The notes below the pieces were generated by a model. It was given only the letters and a program-made list of their open reading frames with translations, was not told the DNA's origin and did no database searches. The position numbers and the translations under genes are program-made. This document shows positions 44,428-56,502 of a stretch of DNA of 64,000 nucleotides, one piece after another. The first letter of the stretch is position 1; each line of letters begins with the position of its first letter. The stretch is from positions 310,001 through 374,000 of the forward strand of contig JAEBUN010000015.1 in assembly GCA_023014365.1 (NCBI GenBank), read 5' to 3'. The stretch comes from Lepiota brunneoincarnata. Lineage: Eukaryota > Basidiomycota > Agaricomycetes > Agaricales > Agaricaceae.

Positions 44428-44818
44428 TGTTATCAGAATTCCATATCAGAAGGATGGTTATGTTTAGTCTAGTTTCCCATGTCATATGTCACTTTGAAAC
44501 AATCAGTAGTGTACATCAGAAGGACTATATTTAGCTTATGACTCACCCTCTTATCTCTGACTCATAGTTACTCTGGCCTGGATTCTTATAGTAGGAGCAT
44601 AGCCACACTCATTAGTATATGAGGATACAGTACATTACTATGTATCCTTATCTTAGTGTTATAAAGTTCTTGTCTCCTATACCTCTTTGCCATAACTGGC
44701 TGGACTTATAGTGCTCCATCATATCCAAGTCATGCCTAGTAGGACAAGACCAAGTCTGTATAGACATCTTGCCTCAAATGCTGTGCTACTCAAGAGTGAA
44801 CTCCTAACCTGGGTAACA
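44428..44818 (+). repeat. 3' LTR of element A
   Basis: 391 bp, TGTTATCAG to GGGTAACA, partner of 15203-15593. The segment 44411-44427 between the S LTR and this LTR is the last piece of A internal sequence. Confidence 0.92.
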
Positions 44819-45998
44819 GATTGGCATGTATCTATTGTCTCCAATTTTCTCACCAGGAGAGTGTATACCCTTTCCACTTGCAAAGCATCTATGAAAACTA
44901 AAAGATGGAAGTTAGCCAAATTCTTTGAGGAATTGTTCAATTACTGCTTCCCTACCAACTTCAAGGCTCAACAAAGGCAAAAATTACAGAAATGCATCCA
45001 AGGAAACCAACCTGTAAAAGAATATGCTTCATTTCTGAATGAGCTGTTCATTACAATAGGTTATGATGACAAATGGTCTCATGTCCACAAATTGTGGAAT
45101 GGCCTCCAACTGGAGATCCAGAGAGCCCTCTGGAAGGAAAAATTAAATCCTGAGACATCATCATACAAATCCATCCTTCAAGCTGCCAAATTGGAGAAAA
45201 TAGCAGAAGCAGTGGTAAACAATGCTCATTGGGAAAACCACTCCAAGGGCAATTGAGGATGTGAAAGGGGAAAAAGGGGCTCTTGTGAATCTAGGGAACC
45301 TAGGTCTGGTCTTGAAGAAAACAATGAGCAAAAGGGGGGACAGAGGAGTTGTAAAGAACAAAACACCTCACAAAGTTCATATGGGCAAAGAACAAACACT
45401 ACACCTGGCTTCAATTACAACCAACAAGGTATATCTCAGGAAAAGTGAAGCTTCAGAAAGAGGCCCCAGAAAGGCAGAACAATGGGGGATAGACCTCAAC
45501 ATGAATGGAATCCAGAGGAAATGGACAAGCTACATGCTGAAGGTCATTGTTTTAGTTGTGGTGAAGCTGGACATCAAGCACAACATTGCCCATGATGCAC
45601 CCAAGCTTCATCATCCAGCAAAAAAAACCCTGGCTTACATATGTAGCCATAACATTAAACTATCCACCATCCAGGAAGCTGAAAACCTGCAGGAATTAGC
45701 AGAGACAACTGAAAACTTGGAAACATTAAATATCAGGAGCTTAAGCTTCTCAAGTGACTCCAAACTTCTTCCCGAAATTGTAAGAGACTTTACATCCAGC
45801 AGTCTCAAAAACTTTCATATCCTAGAATCAAACAAGATGATAGGGAAATTAGATTTATGGAGAACTCAATGTAAAGCTGCAGAAAATATAACTACCATGA
45901 ACTTGAGTGAACAGATTACTCCCCTTTCCAGTTATTACAGCATAGCCTCATCAATAATGAGAGATCAGGTGAGGAAGATAACAAAGTTCTCTCACTAG
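44819..45998 (+). pseudogene. Element E gag relic, 3' part
   Basis: After A, gag resumes with 'FLTRRVYTLSTCKASM', 'WKLAKFFEELFNYCFPTNFK', 'VKEYASFLNEL' and 'LWNGLQLEIQRALWKEKLNP'. These blocks are typical of a basidiomycete Ty3/gypsy gag. A zinc knuckle CFSCGEAGHQAQHC (CX2CX4HX4C) is read at about 45549-45590 in a shifted frame. The stretch 45222-45998 is otherwise open in a different frame, a sign of an early frameshift. Confidence 0.8.
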
Positions 45999-46748
45999 TT
46001 TTTTGGAAGGTACAAAGCTCAAGTTGCGGATGTTCTCTGTCTGAGGATCCTTGTGATCTTGAATTATTATGCTCCCTATATAAATAAGGAGTGCAAGAAG
46101 ACATGGAGAATTGAAAATAGACCTTGGTTTGAGGTAGTTAACCTAGACAACTATTTCTATTTGATAAGGGACAGGCATCATCAATTCCAGCTCAAGATTA
46201 GAAAGGGGCATGCACAAAATTGGTTCCCCCTGAGTATTGCCAGGTATTACTGTCAGAAGCTCTTGCAGAGCAAAGGAGCTTGGATAGACCCTTGGATAAT
46301 GGATACTATGCTGTTCAAACACTTCCAGGTTGAATGGGGAGATGCCTATCTTGATCACACTACCTGGGTGCTTAACTCATGCTATGAATTAATGTGAAAC
46401 ATTAAACCTCTCATTTATGTGAATCACCCATGGTTTGAGACCAAAAGTGTCTCAGCCTCTGAATATATTATACAAGACAAGGTGACAATCATGGAAAAGG
46501 GGATATCAAAGCAACTCTTGAGCAACCCAGACTTTGATCCCATTGGATGGGCTTGCAAGTACCTAGGAAGCAAACCTCATAAATGTGACTGGAAATCTGA
46601 GGAGACCTTTACTCACTTTGACCAAATGTTTACAACTGGGAGTGAAGAGAACCTTCTAGTAATTGAGCTCAATGCTTAACAGGTACAGGTGGGAACTTAC
46701 TCATTGATTGAGGGGGATGCAGTAGCATGAAAGGATGCCATATGTTCT
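45999..46748 (+). pseudogene. Element E gag-pol linker
   Basis: Open segments 46053-46397 and 46419-46679 connect gag to the protease. The content is charged and Trp-rich ('DPWIMDTMLFKHFQVEWGD'). No domain recognised. A single stop separates the two segments, and they are read as one linker because of position and strand. Confidence 0.5.
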
Positions 46749-47303
46749 GTGCTTAGACCTCTGGTAATCATAGTGAACATAAACGGCCACCCAGCTTGGG
46801 CATTATTGGACTCTGGGTCATTGGGGGACTTTATTTCCAGCAACCTAGCACAGCAGCTAGGGGTCAAACAGGTAGAGCTCTCATCTCCTGTTAATGTACA
46901 AATGGCAGTGCAAGGCTCTTGCACTAAGGTGAATTATGGAACAAGGGTCAACTTGCAATATCAGGACATAAATGAAGAGTGTTACTTTGATATCATCAAC
47001 CTATCTAGCTACTATTTGATCCTGGGGACTCTGTTCATGTTCCAGCACAGAGTCAGTATGTTGCTTGAGCCCCCTACAGTTGTTGTTGGGTCAAGAGAAG
47101 TGCAGCCTATGAAAGGCAACAGGGTAACTAGTCTGTCTTCCAGACCAATGACTGTTCTTGAGGACAAGCTAGAGGAAATCTGTCAGTCACTACAGGAATA
47201 TGCACAGAGAATATGCAAGACCACAATGGACACACCTTTACCCCCACTATGGGAGATCAACCATGAGGTACTGTTAATTGACCCTCACAAGGTCTACTCA
47301 TAG
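46749..47303 (+). pseudogene. Element E aspartic protease
   Basis: This is a retropepsin-like domain. 'NGHPAWALLDSGSLGDFIS' carries the catalytic DSG at residues 21-23, followed by 'LSSYYLILGTLFMFQHRVSM', which matches the conserved C-terminal strand with ILGxxF/W. The domain is open over 184 codons and runs into the pol linker, ending at a TAG before RT. It would process E gag-pol if the element were whole. Confidence 0.85.
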
Positions 47304-47960
47304 CAGCTGTCTCACTGTCCTGATAAGATGAGACAGCTTTGGGATGTGAAATGAGAGGCTTACATCAAATCTGGGCACTGGGAACTATGACCAGTAAAAA
47401 ATACAGTCCCTATGTTGCTGATTCCCAAGGTTGGAAAGCTGGGTGAGCCCCTAAAACTCCAGATGGTTGTGGACCTGTGAGAGAGAAACTTAAATACCCA
47501 GAAGCTGTCTTCACCCCTGCTGGATATTGAGGATATTTTGTGGCAGGTTGTACATGCAAAGTATCAGTCAGTGATCAATCTGACAGCTGCTTATGAGCAA
47601 ATAAGGGTTAAGCCTGAGCATATTGAATATACCACTATGGTCACCCCAAGTGGTACCATGGTAAGCCATGTGATGCAGCAGGACAACTGTAATGCTTCTG
47701 CAATGTTCCAGATGATCATTACATGAATATTCAAGCCATATCTTGGATGGTTTCTCAGAAACTTCCTCAATGATTTGTTTATAACCTTGGGCAAACTAGA
47801 AGAGCACATAGAATATGCCACCATTGTCATAGATACTCTGGAGTGAGAGAAGTTTTATATTAGTAAAGGGAAGATGAAGTTTCTGCAGAAGGAGATCAAA
47901 GTCTGGGGCACATGGTGACTGATGATTGTATACATATGTATGGACCCTGACAAAGTTTAT
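47304..47960 (+). pseudogene. Element E reverse transcriptase, decayed
   Basis: RT homology is visible across several stops: 'VPMLLIPKVGKLGEPLKLQM', 'TAAYEQIRVKPEHIEYTTMV' and 'FLRNFLNDLFIT' in place of the YxDD catalytic loop (now Leu-Asn-Asp, so the catalytic motif is damaged). Continues with 'FLQKEIKVWG'. Many TGA/TAG codons show it is dead. Confidence 0.8.
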
Positions 47961-48615
47961 GCCCTGTCAAAGTGGAAAACCCTGACAAACTGAGACTTAC
48001 TGCAAGGCTTCCTAGGTTTGGCCAGCTACCTGGCTGATGATATCAATCACATTCAGATACCTACATATGGGCATTCTACATGAGTTGACAGGGGATATGG
48101 TTCCTTTTAGATGGGAATATACTCACCAAAGGGCTTTCCAGGCTATAAAGGACCTAGCCATTGCCTGCAAGGGTCACCATCATAGACCACTGGACTATGG
48201 TACATCCACACCACCAGTAAACATGGTTACAGATGGGTGCTTAACCAGGGTGGCAGGTGTGGTCAGTCAGAGGGATGATTGGAAGACAGCAAGGGTTGCC
48301 ATCTTTTTCTCCACAAAGTTGAAACTGGCACAGCAAAACTATTCTGTTCATAAGATCAAGCTGCTGGCTAGCATGGAGACAATGCTCCACCATAGGGACA
48401 TCCTGTATGGAGTGTGGTTTAGATGGTTTACAGATCACTGAGGGCTAGTGCACTTACTGAGGCAATTGAATCTATCCAGTTGTCAAGTGCATTGGATGGA
48501 ACAGCTCACCAAATTCAACTTTGAGGTTGTCTATGTACCAGAGATGGAGAATGTCCTCTCAGATGCTCTGTCACAGCTCTACTCCAATGAAAAGCCAGGG
48601 ACTGTGTGAGCTCCT
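47961..48615 (+). pseudogene. Element E connection and RNase H
   Basis: The frames around 48037-48441 and up to 48608 give 'VTDGCLTRVAGVVSQRDDW' (first catalytic Asp region), 'AIFFSTKLKLAQQNYSVHKI', 'WFRWFTDH' and 'FNFEVVYVPEMENVLSDALS', the order expected for Ty3/gypsy RNase H. Stops separate the pieces. Confidence 0.8.
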
Positions 48616-49040
48616 GGCAAGTATATGTACCACAATGTTGTGGACATGGACAGGATGCCATACAAGCTTGTCACAATGCCTCTCCTGGTAGACCTGGAGG
48701 GCAAGGCCAAGTTACTAGCAATGACCAGGAGTAGGACAAGGGGCCCATGCTTGAGTGTGGCCAGGGGTTCAGTTTCCAAGAGATTGCTCCCAGTATGGGC
48801 TCTAGGCATGCTAGCTCTGTGCATGGTCAGGGCTAGGGCTCAGGTTGGGTCTGGGGGGTGTCTCATTTTGCCCCTTGGGGGCCTAGGGGCCAAAAGGAGG
48901 GTGGGAGTCCTCCTCCACCCATTCTGGTGAATGAGTCAGAGACCAGAGCAAGGCCAAAAGTAGAATGCAAATGCACCAAAGCAAAAAAGTCCACAAGCAC
49001 AGAGATGCTCTAGAAGCACCTGAGGAAAGATTACCCAAAG

Positions 49041-49698
49041 GTGGGGGACTCAGCCAAGGGAATAGCTGAAAGCCACAAAGACAATGGGGAAAGCAGACAA
49101 CTTACCAGACAGATCCCCACAAGGAAGGGGAGAAGTGGGAGTAACCAATATGAAGAGGACAAGCCTGGAACATGCATGGATCCCCATAAGGGTCAAAGCA
49201 CTGACAGCATTGATAAGCAATTGCCCAAAACACTGGTATTGATCATTGAGACCCTAGATAATGATCAAGCAGGTATAAATATCATTAAGGAGATATGTAA
49301 CAAGTACACTGAGGACTCATTCTTCAGGGAAATTATAAGAAAGCCCAAAGAACACAAGAACTTCATTGTAAGGGACAGCCTTGTGTACCTAATGGAAAAT
49401 CAAGCTGAAATACTATGCATACTGCATGTACTAGTAAATGGGCAGAATGTTAGAGAACTTATCATCTCAGAGGCTCACTCAATGTTAGCTCATTTAGGTG
49501 CTCAAAAGACTACAATGTACCTAAGAGATCAAATTTGGTGAAAAGACTTGGTGAAGGATGTCCAGGCCTTCTGTGAATTATGTCCCACTTGTAAGAGAGG
49601 AAAACCCCCCAATCACAAACCATTCAGATTGCTAAATCCCCTTGAAGTTCCCCACTATCCCTGGGAGAGCATCAGCATGGACTTTGTGGGACCCCTCC
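49041..49698 (+). pseudogene. Element E integrase, N-terminal part
   Basis: The open segment 49041-49541 ends with the integrase zinc finger: 'EAHSMLAHLGAQKTTMYL' (two His) and, after a stop, 'CELCPTCKRGKPPN' (two Cys). The core begins 'YPWESISMDFVGPLL', with the first catalytic Asp. The frame is cut at 49698 by element D and resumes at 63750. Confidence 0.85.
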
Positions 49699-50089
49699 TG
49701 TTACCTGGGTTAGGGGTTCACTCTTGAGTAGCACAGTGTTCGAGGCAAGATGTCTATACAGACTTGGTCTTGTCCTACTAGGCATGACTTAGAGATGGAG
49801 CACTATAGTCCAGCTGGTTTAAGGGCAAAGAGGTATAGGAGGCAAGAACTGTATAACACTAAGATAAGGATACATGGTAATGTACTGTATCCTTATATAC
49901 TACTGAGTGTGGCTATGCTCCTACTATATGAAGATCTGGACCAGAGTAATTATGAGTCAGAGATAAGAGAGTGAGTCATAGGCTAATTATAGTCCTTCTG
50001 ATGTATACTTCTGATGGTTTCAGAGTGACATATGATATGAGTTAGTTGAACTAAATATAACCGTCCTTCTGATAAGACTTCTGATAACA
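49699..50089 (-). repeat. 3' LTR of element D
   Basis: 391 bp, plus-strand ends TGTTACCTGGG and CTGATAACA. Closest by eye to the LTRs of C. Confidence 0.92.
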
Positions 50090-51495
50090 TTAGGTCCATC
50101 TTTTAGAGTTGTTTTCCATAACAACTTGTTAGTTTCCTTCTTTGGGGTATTCCAATAAGTAGTATGGTTTGTAATATTCAATTTGGGGATTTTTGGTGGA
50201 ATCTGGACAAGGAGGGATAACTGGGGAGAAGGTTGGAGTAGGGGTTCTGTGAATGTCAAGCACAATGGCTGTATTTGGGGATGGGGGTTATCCTGGATAG
50301 AAGATGTTGCATAGGAGTCTCCTGAAGTGTGGGCTTTTGATTCTTTCTTCTATAGGAGTGGTGTGATTTTCTTCAGAAATTTCCGCATGGTTCTCCTGTA
50401 ATATTGGATTTGGTGACCTCATCATAACATTCCTCATAGTAGTCATCATTGGTGAGGTCAATGTATTGATTGTGAGTGGTGGGGGTCATTGAAGGTCAGG
50501 CTGCTGTATTTCTGGAGTAGGGGTGTGTTGGGTCTTTCAAACTAGACATTTGGTCCATTTATAACATGGTTGGAAAATGGCACAGTGGGGGCATCTGTAT
50601 TTGATGCAGTCATATGAGTAGTGTCCTGGAGCATATTGCTTGCATTTAAGACAGGCGAATTGTAGGCAGTCCATAGCCCAATGTCCAGTGTGTCTACATT
50701 GAATGCAGACAGGTCTGTTGGTGGTTCAGGGGTTGGTTTGTGGGTGAATGGGATTGGGGGAGTCCCAAACCAGGATGTTGTTATTGGTGATGGTGTGGGA
50801 GGTGTTTCTGGTGGGGGTGAGATGTCTGAATGGGTTTCTGGGGTTTGTGGGTTTCTTTCCCTTACTGGGAGTGGTGGTGGTGATAGGGGTAGGGGCAGTC
50901 GAGGCAATGGGGGAGATGGTTGAGGTGGGGGGCTTCAAGGGATGAATCTCATCTCACTTGGGTATATTCTTTGACACCTCGGACATGAGGCCTGATCATG
51001 TTTGGAGAAGTTCCTCAAGTGATTCTGCCCAGGCTCATTGTGTATTGTACGCAGCAGCAAGAGCCTTAGTCTGTTGTACATAGTGGGCATAGTCGGCCCA
51101 GAGTTGTCTGTCATATTCTGAAATTGGAGATTGTTCCAATCTATGAGTAGAGGTTCAGCTGGTGGCAGCCTCACACAGATCTCCATTAGAAGGGTGATCT
51201 GGTCTCAGTGGTCATACTCCAGCTGAGTGGAATCTAAGGGAGGTGGCTGGGGTGACTGTAGGTTCTGGGGTGGCATTGGGGTCAGGGGTCTTGTCCCTAT
51301 CAGAGGTGTAAGCAGTGGCGAAGGTGTGAGAGGGGTGTGGGGAGACAGGGCTGGAATGGGAGTTGTTTGAAGTGTAGTATGTTTGACCCTCTGGTCATTG
51401 ATGATGATGATCGAGGAGGATGAAGAAGTGGGGGAAGGTGTTGTGGAGAAAGGGGGAGTGGTTTGGGGATGAGTGAGATTGAGGTTGATGGGCAT
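50090..51495 (-). pseudogene. Element D ORF3
   Basis: The start MPINLNLTHPQTTPP (51495) is followed by the Pro/Thr-rich segment. The Cys/His knuckles are present near 50710-50580 and the conserved tail block ('EERI', 'FYPG') near 50340-50270. The same extra base as in B and C separates the knuckle frame from the tail frame. Short stops break it. Confidence 0.7.
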
Positions 51496-51499
51496 CTTT

Positions 51500-52655
51500 T
51501 AAGTTGTTTTGTTGTAGGAGCAAAGTCATTTCTGGTAGGTTCTGGTGGGTTCCTGATCTTTCTGGGAAATTCCACAGGCTTCTTTATGGAGGTCTTCTGG
51601 AATGATGACACATTCTTGGAATGTGGGGAGTGGACCATTTGAGGTTGGGACTGTTCCAAAGTCTTTATTGGTGGCATTAGAGTGGGATTCCTTTAGAAGT
51701 TTGAATGCTTCGGTGGTTCTTGCATCATACTTGGGTGATTCTGTGATTCTTTCTTGGAGTTCCATATTGATGGTGGCAATAAAGAGGTGATCTGGGAGTA
51801 CTGTGATCAGGTTTTGATCTTCTATGTCAGCTGTAGTGACAAAGAGGTTGTTTGGAAGCATGGTAACATCTTCGTTATCATTATCCTCATCAGGGATGTG
51901 GTCTGGATGTCTTGATAGAGCACCTGGTGCAGGAATCTTTGATCCTGGGATGTGTTCTAATTTGAAGTTGTAGTTGGCAAGGGTCTGGACCCATCGTGCT
52001 TGTCAGTGGTTGATTTTCTGGGGTTTACACCAATATATGAGGTTTTGGTGGTCCATTCTGATACAGACAGTATGGGGGCTGCCAAGGAGGTAGTGGTGCC
52101 ATTCTTTGAGGGCTTGGATAATAGTGAGGAGTTCCCTGTCATAGATGTCATAATTGCGTTCTGCTGGTCTGAACATCTTTGAATAGAACAATATGGGTTT
52201 CCATATTCTGTTAATGTTGTGTTGGTACAGGACAGCTCCTGATGTGAATTTGGAAGCATCAGCTTCTATTTCAAAGGGTTTTGTGGAGTCAGGCATGAGT
52301 AGTACCAGTTCCTTTAAGAATTCATTCTTGAGTGTTTTGAATGCTTTTTGTTGTTCTTCTTTCCATTCAAATTTGTTTGATTTGGATAGGAGTTGATTAA
52401 GGGGTTGGTGTGGTGGAAGTAGCTGCAGATGAACCTCCAGTAGAAGTTACAAAATCTGATGAATTTCCAAATGTGTCGGACTGTTTTTGGCTCTGGCCAG
52501 TCTTCTATTCCCTTGAGTTTTCCAGGGTCCATTTTAATTTCATCTGGCATGATGATCATGCTGAGGTATTCAAGTCATTGTTTGTTGAACTTGCATTTCT
52601 CTGTTTTGAGGTATAGGTCATTTTCCTGCAGGATTTGCAGTACTTTTTCTGTAAG
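51500..52655 (-). pseudogene. Element D RNase H and integrase remnant with deletion junction
   Basis: RNase H is at 52296-52003 ('FEIEADASKFTSGAVLYQHN', 'YDRELLTIIQALKEWHHYL'). The linker 51861-51598 reaches 'ECVIIPEDL' and is then fused at about 51597/51598 to the last codons after the chromodomain ('KEACGISQKDQEPTRTYQK'). The integrase zinc finger, DDE core and chromodomain, about 2.3 kb in sister copies, are missing. The element could move only with integrase supplied by another copy. Confidence 0.85.
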
Positions 52656-53515
52656 TCAGCTGGTTTCTTCCTGGGTTTTGTTATAGATTAGGATATCATC
52701 CATATAGATGATGATTCCTCCTTTCTCCATTATCTCAGAGAATAATGTGTCCATCATGTGTTGGAATGTTGCAGGACTGTTGCAAAGTCTGAAAAACATT
52801 ACAGTTGGTTTGAAAGACCCATAGGAGTCTTGAATGCTGCTTTCCATTGGTTGCCATCTTTGATTTTGATGTTATTGTATCCTAGGCGGATGTCAAGCTT
52901 AGTGAAGTACTTAGCTCCTTTGAGTTTATCCATGATAGAGGAAATCATGGGGATTGGGTAGGCATTTTTGATGGTGTGATTGTTTAGATAACAATAGTCT
53001 TGGCAGGGTTGGAGGTCTCCTCCTTTCTTGGCAACAAAGAAGAAAGGCAATGCCATAGGGGATTTTGAGGGGCAGATGTACCCTTTTCGGAGGTTTTCAT
53101 CTATAAATGCTTTCAGCACTTTTTCTTTGGTAGGTGCCACTTGATAAGGTTTCATTGACTTTGCTTCAAATATCAGTTTTAGTTCAATTTCATGATCAAA
53201 CATTCTTGATGGTGGGAATCATTTGGAGGCTTTCTTGTTGAATATTTTAGCCCATTGGGTGAATCTCCAAGGAATCTTGGGTGGTTCCTTGTTTGATTCT
53301 GGTTGTTTTCCTTTTTGATTTGCTGATTTTGTTGGGTTGTGTTGCTCATTGTGGAGCATTGTGGCATGTGTAGCTTTGGTGTTTACTTCTAATGGGGTTA
53401 GAAGCATCAGGTTCATTTCTCTTTCTAAAGAGAAGGTGTCAAGGTCAACATTTGACAGGTTGACGTATTCTTCTGGGTTGTCCTTGGGTTAGGAGGTTTT
53501 TCCAGCCATTATGTC
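52656..53515 (-). pseudogene. Element D reverse transcriptase
   Basis: RT pieces: 53416-53219 (pol linker), 53203-52799 ('FDHEIELKLIFEAKSMKPYQ', 'YFTKLDIRLGYNNIKIKDG'), and 52847-52656 with the catalytic [13 protein letters not shown] one-base change near 52815 and stops near 53490 and 53220 break the frame. The RT site matching the Tc1-like insertion in C is uninterrupted here. Confidence 0.86.
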
Positions 53516-53545
53516 CATGGCAATGGAGTTGAGTTCAACAGGTTG

Positions 53546-53902
53546 TCATAGAGTTCTGAGGAGTTTGGAGAAGTCTTGATGATTGATTTGGGGTTTCCAA
53601 GAGAATATCTTGGTCTTCCAGTTGATGTCGGGGTTGTATTGCTCCAACCAGGGAAATCTGATGATGAGATCTTTCTCACTAGTGTTTGTGACATATGCTT
53701 CTAGCATGCAATCTCTTCCATCAATGATGGTTCTGATTTTGATGTATTCATGGATCTTGCCATGTTGATTGTCAGTTCCATTAATGTTGCTAAGAGGGAT
53801 TGGTTGGTCCAGCTGTTTGGTTTGATAACCATGTCGTTCAACGACTTTGTGGGAGATGAAGTTCCCTTGAGCTCCTGAGTCTATCAGGGTGGTGATGGCC
53901 AT
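53546..53902 (-). pseudogene. Element D aspartic protease
   Basis: 118 open codons with LIDSGAQGNFIS and 'DLIIRFPWLEQYNPDINW'. It lies between broken gag and RT frames. Confidence 0.85.
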
Positions 53903-53984
53903 GGGTTTTGATGTCCATTCACTCCAAATCTTACTGGGTAGGAAAAGGGATCATTTATTTGGGGAAAGTCATAATTGTACAGAG

Positions 53985-55794
53985 TTTATCAAGAAAATGT
54001 CCTTCTGGGAGTGAGAGTAAGAAATGTCCTTCTGAGTTCTGGAACATGCAGGGGCACATCAATCAACAACATTCCTTTTTCAAAATCCTGGAATGGACAC
54101 ATCTCTGGATCCTCAGCTAGCACAGAGTGGAGTTCTTGTTGTAACTTGGGGTCAAGTTTGTCGACCATTTGGTGCATCTGAGATGCAACTTCTGCAATGG
54201 CAAGGGAGTACTTGCATTGTTGGGGTTTAAAGCCAGGGTTAGGCTTGTTTCCTTGAAAAGGAGGACAATTTGGGTTTCTGGCTGGGTGTGGTAGATTGGT
54301 ACGCATTCCTGAAAAGCATCTAGCAGGTGGTGGATGTGGGCATTTACTAACCCAATGATTGTTTGCTCCACATCAGAAGCATTCTTGCTTCTGGTAGGCC
54401 TTCATTTGTTGTTCTGTGACAACTGCATCTATCTCCAACAGTTCTTGTGCAGAGTTTTCTTTGGCATATTCCGGTTGTGGGATTTCTGGATAAGGATCTT
54501 CATATCCTTCTTCTACCATGGCATGGTCTATTTCCATGGTGTGTGGGTCTTGTAGCATGAAACATGGAGCATTGCTCCTTTGGTAAAATTGTGTGTATGG
54601 CATGTTGTTGTTTGGGCAGTTTGGTCCTTGATTGGGTTGGTATTGATTTCATTGAGGAAATGTGTTCCTGGGGGTGCTGTATAGGGTGTTGATATGATGG
54701 AAGTTATTGTCAAGTTTGTTTGCTCAGGTATACCAAGAGGTGATGGTTGTTGGAGGGTTCTTCGATTTGTCAATCTTCATTGCAATTTGATGATCGATTG
54801 CTTTTTGGTATAGATCAATCAAGGCATGATCTTCTGTAAGTCCAGACTGGCGAACAAGTTCCTTGAACTGAGTATTGAACTCAGTCATTGGTTTACCTGC
54901 TTGGTGCAGGGTTTGAAGTTTGCATGTATGCATGTTCATCTGCTAGGGTAAAGTTGGTTCTGAGTCAGGTGGTGAAATTGTCCCAAGTTTCCATGGCTAT
55001 AGGTTGTCCAGCTTGGGTTTGGGCATTCCTCTCATGGAGGTATTGTCTGGCCCATGCTCGGGCATCTCCTGATTGCATTGTTGATAAGACAAACAGGGTT
55101 CTGGTGAGGTCAGTGTTGTAGGTGGTCACATTGGTGAGCATGTAAACTTCACATTGGAAGATCCAATCTTTGAACAGTCTTTTGGTTCCATTGAAGGCAA
55201 TGGGTTTGAGGAGTCCTAACTCCTTTGGGGTTTGTGTGGTGGCCATTTGTAATTGTCCTGGTGGTGGTGATGGTGGAGGTGGTGTGGGGGGTGCTGGTAG
55301 GGCTAAGGGTTGTTTATCAGGTTCTGATTTGTTATCGTCTGTGATGTAGATGTTGGAGTCATCATCTACTGGGATTTTTCCTAGGTTGAGTCCAATGAAG
55401 GCTTCGTGTCTTGTAAGAAGATTCTCTTCAGAACCTGTGAGTTCTCTTGGTTGTTGTATGGCTCATTGGAGTCATTTAAGTTCTTGTTTGGAGAGTTGGT
55501 TTGCAATGATATCATGTTTTTATTGTGCTTCACATTGTCTTTGTCTTTTGGCTAATGTGGCGGAGACACTTGATGAAGTTGGGGTTCTTGTGGTGATTTG
55601 GGTTGAGGTTGATGCACATGGAGTAGGTGAATCAAATGGAGATGGGGGATAGAACAGTGATGGTGTTTGTGCAGGTGTAGGATTTCTTCTTGGATCAGGG
55701 TTTTGGATTCCTGGTCCTGAGATTCTGGTTCTTGATTTGGGTGGAGGGGGTAATGGAGTTTCTCATGCTGAGAACTTCTTTGGAGGTGTGGTGG
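53985..55794 (-). pseudogene. Element D gag relic
   Basis: The ATG is lost (the codon reads ACA) near 55794. The Pro-rich start, capsid block (55246-54965, 'TPKELGLLKPIAF') and 'LHQAGKPMTEFNTQFKELV' (54939-54724) follow. The zinc knuckle near 54375-54340 has the CGA-to-TGA change at 54373-54375. The 27-bp junction insert is shared with C. Confidence 0.85.
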
Positions 55795-55801
55795 CAGTTG
55801 T

Positions 55802-56062
55802 CTAGTGATCAATTATTGCTAGAAGGATGAAAATTTGGGTGGCAATGATGGATATCCCTGAATACAGGTTCTACAATCTGACGACACAGCAGTGGCAAGG
55901 GCATGTGATGCATTTGAGTTCTAGGGTGATTATTTGGTAGGTGATGAGGGTAGCGGTTGAGGTGAAGATGAAAATGAGTAGGTAAGCCAGGTCTTCTGAC
56001 AGGGAGAGGTTGAGGGACATAGTGATGGCTACACAGAGAGGCGGTTTTCTTTTGCACATCAT
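55802..56062 (-). pseudogene. Small two-hydrophobic-segment ORF upstream of gag (element D copy)
   Basis: Same frame and length as in A and B. Intact through 'LAYLLIFIFTSTATLITYQ' and CPCHCC, then a TAG replaces the Trp codon seen in C. The second hydrophobic segment ('FILLAIIDH') is still present after the stop. Confidence 0.6.
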
Positions 56063-56161
56063 TTTGAATGACCAGAGTACCTTGACATGTTCAGTACATC
56101 AGTAGAGCAGAGTAGAGTAGAGGGCAAGCAAGAGGATAAGCAGCAGAGTACCTTAGTGTTT

Positions 56162-56502
56162 TGTTACCCAGGTTAGGGGTTTGCTCTTGAGTAGCATGGT
56201 GTTTGAGGCAAGATGTCTATACAGACTTGGTCTTGTCCTACTAGGTGTGACTTAGAGATGATGGAGCACTATAGTCCAGCCAGTTTAAGGGCAAAGAGGT
56301 ATAGGAGGCAAGAACTGTATAACACTAAGATAAGGATATATAATAATGTACTGTATCCTTATATACTACTGAGTGTGGCTATGCTCCTACTATATGAAGA
56401 TCTGGACCAGAGTAATTATGAGTCAGAGATAAGAGAGCAAGTCATAAGCTAATTATAGTCCTTCTGATGTACACTTTTGACAGTTTCAGAGTGACATATG
56501 AC
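56162..56502 (-). repeat. 5' LTR of element D, part 1
   Basis: Internal-side 341 bp of the LTR (plus-strand start TGTTACCCAGG). It is cut after ATGAC (56498-56502) by element F and continues at 63692-63744. Confidence 0.92.

Larger units (their letters stand above)
15203..44818 (+). mobile_element. Ty3/gypsy chromovirus A (Tf1/sushi-like), inserted in E and itself a host for other elements
   Basis: The LTRs are at 15203-15593 and 44428-44818 (391 bp each, about 95% identical by eye, nearly all differences transitions). The flanks GATCA (15198-15202) and GATTG (44819-44823) are both one CpG mutation from GATCG, the inferred target, and the interrupted E frame reads Lys-Asp-Arg there. Own sequence is about 8 kb. 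The rest is insertions at 18958-19606, 23339-42149 and 42226-44405. Gene order is small ORF, gag, remnant protease, RT, RNase H, integrase, chromodomain, ORF3. All genes are broken. Confidence 0.93.
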
